Positions 1 through 6,666 of a DNA stretch of 8,424 bases are shown piece by piece. Origin of the DNA: Prevotellaceae bacterium UBA1743 (lineage in GTDB: Bacteria; Bacteroidota; Bacteroidia; Bacteroidales; Bacteroidaceae); contig DCHV01000055.1 in the NCBI GenBank assembly GCA_002314945.1, positions 17,347 through 25,770 on the forward strand. Reading direction: 5' to 3'. The notes beneath the pieces were generated by a model, which worked only from the letters and a program-made list of their open reading frames with translations, ran no database searches and was not told the origin of the DNA. A program made the translations under genes and the position numbers. How positions within the stretch are numbered: position 1 is the stretch's first letter; every line of letters begins with the position of its first letter.

Positions 1-1044
1 ATCACCTCCGTAGTTGTTCATCCAAGAACCCTGTACGCCGAAACCAGCTGCTTTGTCTGTTCCGTAACCGAGCGTCCAAATCATGGGATTCTCTGACATA
101 TAGGGCTTGTTATCATTGCCAGGAACGACGTTCAGGTACAGACCTTCGCCAGAACCACGGTTGATAATCTTGTAGCCATTGAAGGGATCGCCGATGAAAG
201 CCCACAGATACTTGTCATTGCGAGAATTCTTACGATAGAGGGCGCAAGAACCGTTGTTCTGCTCGGTAGAGGCATAACGTGTGCCAATGCTGGGACGGAT
301 GGCCATCTGATACCATGTTGCATCCTCGAATGAGGTAGAAGACTTGAATGGGGTGTTGACAATAGCCTCTACATCGTAGGTGGTATCCTCGTAGATGTTG
401 CCTACAGGCATATTGCATGATACATAAGCGGGAGTACTGGGAGTGGGAATAAAATCGCCCTTTGCCGTCTTAGTCTTGGAAGTATATACCAACGAACCCT
501 GATAGTAGAAATTGAAGGTAGCGGTAACAAACTCAGGTTGGATGTCGAGCTTCTCTACATACCATTCCGAACCACTGTCACCTGCAGCCTGCCATGCGTT
601 GATGGTGGTGCCACCATAATCATTGAAACAGTTGGTGTCACTGATGTTTGCCACCTTGCAGATTGCGATATTGCCGTTGCCATTGGGGTTGCTGTACAGA
701 TACCATGTAGAACCTTCGATTGTCCAACTATTGAAGCTGGCCATGCTCTTACCTTCAGACACAGCTGAATAGATCTTTACAGGAACATATCCGTTGCTCG
801 CTTGACCAGCGGAAACGAAATAGAACATGTTTTTGTAGCTGGGGGTCTCGGAAGCTCCCAACTGTGTCATTACCTGACTTTCGCCCTGATAAGTGGCATA
901 CGAACCATTCCTACGCACATTACGGAGATAGTAATACGTAGGATTCTCTGTAGAGCTCAACTCTGGCAGATCTGCACGGGATTGTGCACTTGCTGTAACG
1001 CCAATCAACAACATGGCGACAGCCCATAATTTTTTCAAATTCAT
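1..1044 (-). CDS. Secreted protein with tandem lectin-like modules, 5' part only
   Basis: An open frame of 348 codons starts at ATG 1044 and is still open at the left edge, so the C-terminus is missing. Residues 1-21 look like a Sec signal peptide (MNLKKLW, hydrophobic core, then TASAQ). The mature part repeats itself. Module 1 (about 35-165) runs from YYYLRNVRRNGSYATYQG through WYLYSNPN to CFNDYGG and SEWYVEKLD. Module 2 (about 243-348) runs from WYQMAIRPSIGTRYAS through WAFIGDPFNGYKIINRGSG to WMNNYGGD. Between them (about 169-230) lies a beta-sandwich-like linker rich in Thr and Tyr. The ligand-binding style Y-x-I/L-x-N and G-x-Y-L motifs resemble ricin-type beta-trefoil or related carbohydrate-binding repeats, but I cannot name the family. 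Such modules often decorate large secreted glycoside hydrolases or surface proteins in this phylum, and the missing C-terminus could hold a catalytic domain. Secretion is well supported; function is not. Confidence 0.85.
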   Translation of the reverse strand, partial: MNLKKLWAVAMLLIGVTASAQSRADLPELSSTENPTYYYLRNVRRNGSYATYQGESQVMTQLGASETPSYKNMFYFVSAGQASNGYVPVKIYSAVSEGKSMASFNSWTIEGSTWYLYSNPNGNGNIAICKVANISDTNCFNDYGGTTINAWQAAGDSGSEWYVEKLDIQPEFVTATFNFYYQGSLVYTSKTKTAKGDFIPTPSTPAYVSCNMPVGNIYEDTTYDVEAIVNTPFKSSTSFEDATWYQMAIRPSIGTRYASTEQNNGSCALYRKNSRNDKYLWAFIGDPFNGYKIINRGSGEGLYLNVVPGNDNKPYMSENPMIWTLGYGTDKAAGFGVQGSWMNNYGGD

Positions 1045-1060
1045 GTGTTTTGTTTTTATG

Positions 1061-1117
1061 TTAATACTATATTAATACTAATTTTCGAAGCAAAAATATA
1101 CATTTTGATATTAATAC
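1061..1117. repeat. Three TTAATAC repeats in the leader/promoter of the secreted protein gene
   Basis: TTAATACTA occurs at 1061-1069 and again at 1072-1080, exactly 11 bp (one helical turn) apart. TTAATAC occurs once more at 1111-1117, inside the -33/-7 spacer. The first two copies fall in the predicted untranslated leader of the minus-strand gene. They could be a regulator-binding site, or chance in very AT-rich DNA. Confidence 0.35.
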
Positions 1118-1122
1118 CCAAT
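1091..1122 (-). promoter_or_regulatory. Bacteroidota-type promoter for the secreted protein gene
   Basis: Read on the minus strand, the -7 box TATTTTTG (1091-1098) matches TAnnTTTG perfectly. The -33 box ATTG (1119-1122) differs from TTTG by one base, with a 20-bp spacer. This predicts a start of transcription near 1085 and an AT-rich leader of about 40 nt before ATG 1044. A run of ten A (1131-1140) lies just upstream and may act as a curved or UP-like element. Confidence 0.6.
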
Positions 1123-1231
1123 AATGTCACAAAAAAAAAATTCATTATTTATGATTTTTGATAGTGAAATAGGGAAATTGGTGAAACAACAACTCCGAAA
1201 AACCACTTTTAGTATCGTATTTTATATTTTT

Positions 1232-1248
1232 TTGACAGCGTTTGTCAA
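1232..1248. promoter_or_regulatory. Inverted repeat TTGACA-N5-TGTCAA, possible operator of the lactonase gene
   Basis: A perfect 6-bp inverted repeat with a 5-bp centre ends 3 bp before the predicted -33 box of the lactonase promoter. It overlaps a direct repeat, GCGTTTG at 1238-1244 and 1249-1255, with 11-bp period. It has no T-run after it in either direction and lies upstream of both divergent genes, so it is more likely a protein-binding site than a terminator. No regulator can be named. Confidence 0.4.
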
Positions 1249-1251
1249 GCG

Positions 1252-1285
1252 TTTGCATCAACATTCATTTTTTTATGTAATTTTG
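1252..1285 (+). promoter_or_regulatory. Bacteroidota-type promoter for the lactonase gene
   Basis: TTTG at 1252-1255 and TAATTTTG at 1278-1285 match the -33 and -7 boxes of the primary sigma factor. The 22-bp spacer is slightly longer than the usual 19-21. Transcription would begin near 1291, leaving a short leader of about 25 nt before ATG 1317. Confidence 0.5.
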
Positions 1286-1316
1286 CACAAAAATGAATAT
1301 GTAAACTTTCCTGATT

Positions 1317-2384
1317 ATGCAAATGCTATCATTTCTATTATCCGCCATATACCTAATCGTATCTGGAGGAGGTTCTTCTGAGACAGAGGCTATCCAATTG
1401 TATGACTTTGACCCTCAGACAGCACAAACCACATACGTAAGCGGTATGAGTGGCGTGGACAACCCTTCGTTTGTCTGTCTCAACAAACGCGGAGACCGGT
1501 TGTATGCAGTATCTGAGCAATCTGCGATGACAAGCTCGGCTGTTGCGTTCGCTTTTGACAAGGACAAGAAATGCTTCACTCGCCTGAATTCCAGCCAAGC
1601 CAAGGGAGGCGGCCCCTGCAACATCACCCTTTTTCCCGACGAAAAACATCTCGTGACGTCCAACTATGGGGGCGGAAGCATCACTCTGTTTGAAGTGAAC
1701 AAGGATGGGACGCTTGGAGAGGGCTCATTCCTGCCTTTCCAAGGGAAGAGTGTGATTCCCGATCGTCAAGATAAGCCCTACCTACATGCCGCGTATTTCA
1801 CGCCCGACAAACGTTTCCTGATGGCTAACGATTTAGGTACAGACAAGATTCATGTCCTTCCTGTTTCCAAAGGCAAAAATGGGACATCTCCCCTGGATGA
1901 GACGGGAGCGTACGATGTGGATATCAAGCCAGGCGCAGGTCCTCGCCATCTATGCTGGGCTCCAAATGGGAAATATGCATACTTGATAGGAGAACTTTCG
2001 GGCGAGGTGTTCACGCTGCGGTATGCTCACAAAAGGCTCTCTGTCATTCAATGCATCCAAGCTGACAGCCTGAATGCAGGGGGTAGTGCAGACATCCATA
2101 TTTCGCCCGATGGTAAGTTTGTGTATGCCTCACATCGTCTGAAAGGCGATGGTCTGAGTATTATGAAAGTGCGCTCAGACGGAACGTTGGAAAAGATTGG
2201 TTACCAAGCCACTGGCACTCATCCCAGGAACTTTACGATATCACCAGATGGACGTTATGTGCTGGTTGCGTGCAGAGATGACAATATGGTGGAAATATAT
2301 CGTCGTGATGCGGAAACAGGCATGTTATCCGACACAGGCAAACGGATAAAATCATACCGCCCGCTCTGCCTCAAGTGGCTTTGA
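1317..2384 (+). CDS. pgl: Lactonase-family beta-propeller protein (6-phosphogluconolactonase-like)
   Basis: This 355-residue protein has the usual length and blade pattern of the YbhE/Pgl seven-bladed propeller lactonases, which hydrolyse 6-phosphogluconolactone in the oxidative pentose phosphate pathway. Repeated blade strands are visible: FPDEKHLVTSNYGGGSITLF (106-125), FTPDKRFLMANDLGTDKIHV (161-180), GPRHLCWAPNGKYAYLIGEL (208-227), HISPDGKFVYASHR (261-274) and ISPDGRYVLVACRDDN (308-323). THPRNFTISPDG (301-312) and the C-terminal RPLCLKWL are also typical. ATG 1317 is the first start after an in-frame stop at 1302-1304; ATG 1323 is an alternative. The N-terminus is hydrophobic for 15 residues, but that segment (IYLIVSGG) aligns with the first propeller strand, so it is probably not a signal peptide and the enzyme is probably cytoplasmic. 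The gene is monocistronic. Family members acting on other lactones exist, so the exact substrate is not proven. Confidence 0.88.
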   Translation: MQMLSFLLSAIYLIVSGGGSSETEAIQLYDFDPQTAQTTYVSGMSGVDNPSFVCLNKRGDRLYAVSEQSAMTSSAVAFAFDKDKKCFTRLNSSQAKGGGPCNITLFPDEKHLVTSNYGGGSITLFEVNKDGTLGEGSFLPFQGKSVIPDRQDKPYLHAAYFTPDKRFLMANDLGTDKIHVLPVSKGKNGTSPLDETGAYDVDIKPGAGPRHLCWAPNGKYAYLIGELSGEVFTLRYAHKRLSVIQCIQADSLNAGGSADIHISPDGKFVYASHRLKGDGLSIMKVRSDGTLEKIGYQATGTHPRNFTISPDGRYVLVACRDDNMVEIYRRDAETGMLSDTGKRIKSYRPLCLKWL

Positions 2385-2388
2385 ATAA

Positions 2389-2412
2389 TTTAGGAGAGTG
2401 AGATCCTCCAAA
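2389..2412. terminator. Possible weak bidirectional terminator between convergent genes
   Basis: In the 33-bp gap between two convergent stop codons, TTTAGGAG (2389-2396) can pair with CTCCAAA (2406-2412) with one bulged A around a 9-nt loop. The position is right for a terminator serving both genes, but the stem is weak and the flanking T or A tracts are only three bases long. Confidence 0.25.
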
Positions 2413-2417
2413 TGGCG

Positions 2418-4043
2418 CTATTTGTACAGGCAACGTTTGATGGAATGCTTGGGCGTATGTTCGAATTCGCCCTCCAATATCTCGACCTTGCTGATACGGC
2501 TATATGCTGGCACTTGCGCATTGATTGTTTCCAGAATTTCATTGGCCACAAGATCGGTTCCCTTGGTGCGTGCATCATCTGTAATGGTGACTATGGCTAC
2601 CAGTTTCTGATTGCGTTCGACCACAACTGACTCGGACACATCGGGTAAGTTGTTCAATTGAGCCTCCAATTCCTCGGGATAGATGTTCTGTCCGTTGGAG
2701 GTGAGAATCATGAATTTGCTACGGCCTTTGATAAAGATGTATCCATCCTTGTCGATGATACCCAGATCTCCTGTCCGCATCCAACCATCTTCGGTGAATG
2801 CTTCCTTGGTAGCCTCGGGATTCTTGTAATAGCCCAACATCACATTGTCTCCCTTTACCTGCAATTCACCTGCAATACGCATGGGGTCAGGTGAATCCAC
2901 GCGAACTTGCATATTGTCCACGGCACGTCCGCATGAACCTTTTCTGAATCGGTTGGCACGCACATAACCAATCAGAGGCGCGCATTCGGTCATGCCATAT
3001 CCCACCGAAATGGGAATCCTTGCTTTCCGCAGAATACGTTCAACCTCGGGATTGATAGCAGCTCCACCAGCAGGAATTTCACAAATGTTTCCTCCCAAGG
3101 CATCCATGAACTTTCGGTGTATGCTGGAATAGATGAGATGGTTGATGCCAGGAAGGTGCGTAATCATTCTGATGAAAGGTTTGGCCAGTATAGGCATCAC
3201 CTTGTTCTGTATGATTTTCTCCATCACAAGGGGAACTGTGATGAGAATGTAGGGATGTATCTCTGCAAAAGCTGCCATTACTACCGTGGGCGATGGAACT
3301 CGGGTGAGGAAATAGACATGGCACCCTCCCATAAATGTGTAAAGGAACTCAAAAGCGAGCCCGTACATGTGTCCCAGAGGTAACATGCTAATGGCATTGC
3401 ACTCGGAGGAGTTGGGTATGGTACGCAGGGCATAATTCATGTTAGAACTGATGGCGCGGGCGGGAATCATAATTCCCTTTGGCGTACCAGTTGTTCCTGA
3501 AGTATAGTTGATGATAACTACTTCCTCGTCTGCACCTCCTTCGTAGTGAACGTCATTTGAATTCAATCCAGTCGGGAAATGTGTGTGATAGTTGTTCTCC
3601 AATGACTCGAATGTCAACCTCAATGCATCGGAAGAAGCATAGAGGAGAGAATAGTTGTCCACATCTATAATTAACAGCACCTGTGGCAGTCTGTCTGTAT
3701 CCATGCCATTGAAGGAGGCCTTGTCCACAAACAGCACCTTGGCGTCAGAGTGATGCGTCAGAGTGAGAATATTCTCTGGTGTGAAACCTGCAAGAATAGG
3801 TACGGCCACCATGTGCGAGGTCATTGCAGAAAGGAACGCCATGACCCATTGCGCAGAGTTTCTGCCAGTGATAGCTATCTTGTCTCCTTTCTCAAGACCG
3901 ATCTCCTGAAAGAGAAGTTGGAATTTCTGCATTTGTTCGGCTACATGAGCATGGCTGAATGTGTCGCCATGAAAATTGGTTAGCGCAGGAGAAGTCCATT
4001 CACGTTTTGTGACATCTTCGAGCAATGTAAGAAAGTGTTTCAT
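2418..4043 (-). CDS. Long-chain acyl-CoA synthetase (AMP-binding ligase)
   Basis: This ANL-superfamily enzyme would activate a fatty acid to acyl-AMP and then to acyl-CoA. In the 541-residue product the P-loop YTSGTTGTPKG is at 180-190, the A5 motif YGMTE at 349-353, WMRTGDLG at 421-428 with the ribose-binding Asp426, and the hinge region KGRSKFMILTSNGQNIYPEE at 439-458. The C-terminal PKHSIKRCLYK (531-541) carries the likely catalytic Lys536. The domain is complete and of the short FadD15-like type, with no signal peptide, so it is cytoplasmic. ATG 4043 is preferred; extending upstream to a TTG at 4073 would add ten residues without a conserved start and would consume a promoter-like sequence. 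The LytTR regulator gene lies 143 bp upstream on the same strand, so control by it or partial read-through is possible. The chain-length preference of the substrate cannot be told from sequence. Confidence 0.93.
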   Translation of the reverse strand: MKHFLTLLEDVTKREWTSPALTNFHGDTFSHAHVAEQMQKFQLLFQEIGLEKGDKIAITGRNSAQWVMAFLSAMTSHMVAVPILAGFTPENILTLTHHSDAKVLFVDKASFNGMDTDRLPQVLLIIDVDNYSLLYASSDALRLTFESLENNYHTHFPTGLNSNDVHYEGGADEEVVIINYTSGTTGTPKGIMIPARAISSNMNYALRTIPNSSECNAISMLPLGHMYGLAFEFLYTFMGGCHVYFLTRVPSPTVVMAAFAEIHPYILITVPLVMEKIIQNKVMPILAKPFIRMITHLPGINHLIYSSIHRKFMDALGGNICEIPAGGAAINPEVERILRKARIPISVGYGMTECAPLIGYVRANRFRKGSCGRAVDNMQVRVDSPDPMRIAGELQVKGDNVMLGYYKNPEATKEAFTEDGWMRTGDLGIIDKDGYIFIKGRSKFMILTSNGQNIYPEELEAQLNNLPDVSESVVVERNQKLVAIVTITDDARTKGTDLVANEILETINAQVPAYSRISKVEILEGEFEHTPKHSIKRCLYK

Positions 4044-4070
4044 TCTTCTTGAATATTTCTGTTTGCGGTG

Positions 4071-4148
4071 CAAAGTTCAACAAAAATATTCAAACAGTAA
4101 AATCGAAGGGACTGATGCAAGGCAAAGGGGCGAAAAATGTCAAAAATA
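4071..4148 (-). promoter_or_regulatory. Candidate -7 boxes upstream of the acyl-CoA synthetase gene
   Basis: Two minus-strand candidates exist. TATTTTTG (4141-4148) matches TAnnTTTG perfectly but has CCCC where the -33 TTTG should be. GAACTTTG (4071-4078) has one mismatch, continues into the often-seen GCACCGC, and has only TTTT about 20 bp upstream. The first would give a leader of about 90 nt, the second about 20-25 nt. I cannot choose between them from sequence alone. Confidence 0.35.
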
Positions 4149-4149
4149 A

Positions 4150-4179
4150 GGGTAAAATTGTATATTGTGGGGTGAAATT
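4150..4179. repeat. Direct repeat GGGTAAAATT / GGGTGAAATT, possible regulator site
   Basis: The two 10-mers (4150-4159 and 4170-4179) differ at one position and start 20 bp apart, so they lie on about the same helix face. They fall just after the stop codon of the LytTR gene. Relative to the perfect -7 box at 4141-4148 they cover the region where an activator would sit. LytTR proteins usually bind pairs of about 9-bp direct repeats two helical turns apart, so this is a candidate site. The sequence itself does not match the AgrA/AlgR-type consensus. Confidence 0.35.
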
Positions 4180-4186
4180 CCCCATT

Positions 4187-5053
4187 TTATTCAGCGGCCC
4201 CGCCTAATAACCATTCCGAAACATTGGTGTGATACGTCTTGGAAAGCGGTATTTCTGGCACATTGGCAGTACCTAATTCCAAGAAGACACCTTCTTTTTC
4301 GCGTTTCATGACTTTGACATGATCGAGGTTTACCATGTACGAACGATGACATCTGCGGATATTGGTTCCCTCGAGGGAAGGAGCCAATTTCTTCAATGTA
4401 TTGCGCACCATGATTTTCTTTGGCAGATTGTTGTTCAGGTAATAAACCGAGACATAGTTGTCTGCCGATTCGAGATAGAGTATGTTTTCCCTTTTGACAG
4501 ACAATTGCAGTTTGCCTTTTTCATCAGCGATTTGAATAAAGGCCCTGGTTTGCGCGTATTCATCCTCCTCCATCTGCTTGCGCATCATTTTCATCTGATG
4601 TGCACGTTCCTGCCAAATAAAATAAATGTAGCATATCACGTATGGGATGACCAACGTACGTACAGTCTTATTGAAGGTCATTTCGTAGATGGTAAAGAAG
4701 GGTTGATCGCTCACCAAACTGGATGCCCCACTATATACGAGTGTCATGGCAATTATTTCTCCAACAATCCACAGAATGTAACTCTTGTATGAGAGAGGAA
4801 AAGCACGCGAATAGATGTCCATACTCCAGCGACTGAGAGCAGCTACTATCATACCAATAAATGCAATCGCGCTAATGGCTATATGCCAACCTGTATCTTC
4901 GTTGATGGGTGCCCAGTTGAAGAACCTTTTGTCAATGGTGTCGAAATCACTGGGATGATAAATAAAGATAAACGCCATGCAAAACAAGGGAACAAACAAC
5001 ACCATTATGAGTTGGTTGGACCGCTTGTATATATAGGGAGGTATCGGTTTCAT
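4187..5053 (-). CDS. Membrane-anchored LytTR-family transcription regulator
   Basis: The 288-residue protein has four hydrophobic segments in its N-terminal half (about 13-32, 56-73, 91-110 and 131-146). A charged, probably coiled linker follows (147-170, QERAHQMKMMRKQMEEDEY), then a LytTR DNA-binding domain (about 178-283). Hallmarks of that domain are ENILYLESADNYVSVYY (189-205), RRCHRSYMVNLDHVKVM (233-249) and IPLSKTYHT (268-276). There is no receiver or kinase domain, so it is not a classical response regulator. It looks like a one-component regulator that senses through its membrane part and binds DNA from the inner face of the cytoplasmic membrane. The signal is unknown. Its own promoter is strong by consensus. 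The acyl-CoA synthetase gene lies 143 bp downstream and is the nearest candidate target. Fold and location are well supported; the regulon is inference. Confidence 0.92.
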   Translation of the reverse strand: MKPIPPYIYKRSNQLIMVLFVPLFCMAFIFIYHPSDFDTIDKRFFNWAPINEDTGWHIAISAIAFIGMIVAALSRWSMDIYSRAFPLSYKSYILWIVGEIIAMTLVYSGASSLVSDQPFFTIYEMTFNKTVRTLVIPYVICYIYFIWQERAHQMKMMRKQMEEDEYAQTRAFIQIADEKGKLQLSVKRENILYLESADNYVSVYYLNNNLPKKIMVRNTLKKLAPSLEGTNIRRCHRSYMVNLDHVKVMKREKEGVFLELGTANVPEIPLSKTYHTNVSEWLLGGAAE

Positions 5054-5076
5054 AATCTGTTTTACTTAATGCGTTG

Positions 5077-5108
5077 CAAAAATAGGGATATTTTATTATT
5101 TGCCCAAA
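5077..5108 (-). promoter_or_regulatory. Consensus Bacteroidota promoter of the LytTR regulator gene
   Basis: On the minus strand the -33 box TTTG (5105-5108) and the -7 box TATTTTTG (5077-5084) are both perfect, with a 20-bp spacer, and GC follows the -7 box. Transcription should start near 5071, giving a leader of about 20 nt before ATG 5053. It lies downstream of the phosphatase terminator, so the regulator is transcribed independently. This is the best promoter match in the window. Confidence 0.75.
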
Positions 5109-5137
5109 CATCCTTTTTGTTTTTATACTATGGCCAC

Positions 5138-5163
5138 AAAAAAAGGCTGGGATTACCCAGCCT
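5138..5163 (-). terminator. Intrinsic terminator of the alkaline phosphatase gene
   Basis: GGCTGGG (5145-5151) and CCCAGCC (5156-5162) form a perfect 7-bp GC-rich stem around a 4-nt loop, extended to 8 bp by the A-T pair 5144/5163. Read on the minus strand the stem is followed by a run of seven to eight T (5138-5144). It begins 24 bp after the phosphatase stop codon, the classic arrangement for a Rho-independent terminator. Confidence 0.88.
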
Positions 5164-5187
5164 CAATGCCTAACTCATTGTTTGTTA

Positions 5188-6582
5188 TTAGAATTTTGCA
5201 ATCTTTCGTATTTTCTTGGAAATATCTGTGTCGTCAATCAAGCATTTGAACTCCTCCTGACCTACACCAAGGGCAATGATAGGAACATATCCAGCTGAAT
5301 GGCCGCCAGTTGCCCAAGTGACATGCGCCCGCTGATTCATCACCTCTTTTGCACGGGCAGCCAACAGAGAATTCTCGGAATACAGATTACGATCTTTGAT
5401 TTCAACATTCTTTGCCAAGGTCTGTTCGTAGGCATCACGAAGATATTTTTCCTGTTCCCAACTGATGGAAATCTCTTTCCAGAAGCCCATCGTTTCACCA
5501 AGAAACTCTTTGCAATCCTCCCATGACACCTTTCCATTCTTAGCCTTCTGCATCTCTACGATTTTATTGGTGAGAACGTTTTGAGAGTGTTTCTGACTAT
5601 TGAAACGCGTCAGACTCATATTGCCATCCAACAAACCAATGCCACCTGTATCATGGTCGGCTGTAATCAAAATCAGTGTCTCCTTTGGATGTTTCTTGTA
5701 AAATTCGTAGGCAACCTTGATGGCATTGTCAAAATCAATAATTTCCTTCACGTTGGCTGCACCGTCATTACCGTGGGCAGCGTGGTCAATCTCACCGCCT
5801 TCGAGCATAACAAAGAAACCCTTCTTGTTGTCTTTCATCAGCACGTCGATAGCCGCTTCTGTGATCTTGGGCAAGGAGAGTTCACCTTCTTTTTGATCAA
5901 TGGCATAGTTCATAGCCACTTTCTCATAATCTTCGGGAACAAGTATGATGCGACTGTTATCAGCCTTCTTGTTCTGAAAATCCTGATAACCCTTGCAAAT
6001 CGTATAACCATCCTGTTCGAAAAGCGTATAAAGATCAGTCGCTTCTTTTCCATCGCTTGTCTTCTTGCTATCATAGAAGCCTGCACCCCCAAAGAAATCA
6101 AAATCAGAATCCAACAAGTCCTTTCCTATTTCGTAGTACATGTTACGACTTGGCTGATGACCATAGAATGCGCCAGGTGTAGCATGGTTGATTCCTACGG
6201 TAGTAGCGATTCCTACTTTTTTGCCAGCTTGCTTGGCATAGGCGGCCACACTGGTCAATTTGCTGCCATCAGGAGCCACACCCAACATTCCGTTGTTGGT
6301 CTTCGTGCTGGTTGCAATGGCAGTACCGCTGGCTGCTGAATCAGTCACATCGGAGTTGGCAGAGAAGGTCGTACATACCGAGAATACGGGGAATGTAGAA
6401 AAAAATAATTGGTCGCAGCCTCTGCCTTCGCCTTTCATCTGAGACAGATATATATTCGTTTCATTGATCTGGTTTACACCCATTCCATCACCGATGAATA
6501 GGAATACATACTTTGCCTGGCCAAATGCAAGTTGAGAACCTACAACCAGGAACATAACGGATAAAAAGAGATACTTTTTCAT
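5188..6582 (-). CDS. phoA: Exported alkaline phosphatase (PhoA family)
   Basis: This 464-residue enzyme hydrolyses phosphate monoesters outside the cytoplasm. A signal peptide is clear (MKKYLFLSVMFLVVGSQLAFG, cut before Gln22). Aligned by eye with E. coli PhoA, the catalytic set is complete: Asp32 in GDGMG, nucleophile Ser82 in VTDSAASGTA, Thr135 in HATPGAFYGH, phosphate-binding Arg146 in QPSRNMYY, Glu261, Asp266 and His270 in EGGEIDHAAH, Asp309 and His310 in TADHDTGG, and His428 in TGGHSAGYVP. The positions of E. coli Asp153 and Lys328 are His133 and His267, as in animal enzymes. The C-terminus (KKIRKIAKF) shows no type IX sorting domain, so a periplasmic location is likely. The gene is monocistronic, with a strong terminator after it. 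It is divergent from an exported EEP-family hydrolase gene across a shared regulatory region, which suggests co-regulation. The specific symbol is by family only. Confidence 0.95.
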   Translation of the reverse strand: MKKYLFLSVMFLVVGSQLAFGQAKYVFLFIGDGMGVNQINETNIYLSQMKGEGRGCDQLFFSTFPVFSVCTTFSANSDVTDSAASGTAIATSTKTNNGMLGVAPDGSKLTSVAAYAKQAGKKVGIATTVGINHATPGAFYGHQPSRNMYYEIGKDLLDSDFDFFGGAGFYDSKKTSDGKEATDLYTLFEQDGYTICKGYQDFQNKKADNSRIILVPEDYEKVAMNYAIDQKEGELSLPKITEAAIDVLMKDNKKGFFVMLEGGEIDHAAHGNDGAANVKEIIDFDNAIKVAYEFYKKHPKETLILITADHDTGGIGLLDGNMSLTRFNSQKHSQNVLTNKIVEMQKAKNGKVSWEDCKEFLGETMGFWKEISISWEQEKYLRDAYEQTLAKNVEIKDRNLYSENSLLAARAKEVMNQRAHVTWATGGHSAGYVPIIALGVGQEEFKCLIDDTDISKKIRKIAKF

Positions 6583-6615
6583 TGTGAATATTTATAAAAT
6601 GATTTATTTCGCTCA

Positions 6616-6623
6616 CAAAATTA
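6616..6623 (-). promoter_or_regulatory. -7 box of the alkaline phosphatase promoter
   Basis: TAATTTTG on the minus strand matches TAnnTTTG perfectly and lies 33 bp before ATG 6582. The expected -33 position (about 6643-6647) carries no TTTG but falls inside a 21-bp interrupted palindrome. A perfect -7 with a poor -33 suggests an activator-dependent promoter. Confidence 0.5.
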
Positions 6624-6637
6624 CAAAATAAATGCGG

Positions 6638-6658
6638 TTATAGGGTCTTGTTCTATAA
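6638..6658. promoter_or_regulatory. Interrupted palindrome TTATAG-N9-CTATAA between divergent promoters
   Basis: Two perfect 6-bp half-sites flank a 9-bp centre. The centre (6648) lies about 19 bp from the plus-strand -7 box and about 25 bp from the minus-strand -7 box, so the palindrome covers the -33 position of both divergent promoters. It could be a shared operator for the phosphatase and the EEP hydrolase genes. The regulator is unknown, and AT-rich half-sites can arise by chance. Confidence 0.4.
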
Positions 6659-6666
6659 AAAACTAT

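Noticed and set aside
1124..1381. 85-codon plus-strand frame that could be a small gene
   Set aside because: It overlaps the lactonase start, covers the lactonase promoter elements, and its composition (Phe, Ile, Lys, His rich) is what AT-rich non-coding DNA gives. No recognisable motif.
3079..3383. Short frames on both strands inside the acyl-CoA synthetase gene
   Set aside because: They overlap an intact 541-residue enzyme and show no independent coding features.
4044..4073. Ten-residue N-terminal extension of the acyl-CoA synthetase from a TTG at 4073
   Set aside because: ATG 4043 gives a natural start; the extension is basic, not conserved-looking, and would overlap the -7-like sequence GAACTTTG.
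4168..4184. Small hairpin TGGGG-N7-CCCCA after the LytTR stop codon as a terminator
   Set aside because: The stem is only 5 bp and no T-run follows directly on the minus strand, so it is too weak to call. It also overlaps the direct repeat described above.
4319..4792. 157-codon plus-strand frame
   Set aside because: It is antisense to the LytTR regulator; the minus strand carries the clear LytTR motifs and membrane segments.
5581..6339. 252-codon plus-strand frame
   Set aside because: It lies antisense within the alkaline phosphatase gene, whose complete catalytic motif set is on the minus strand. The frame shows no family features.
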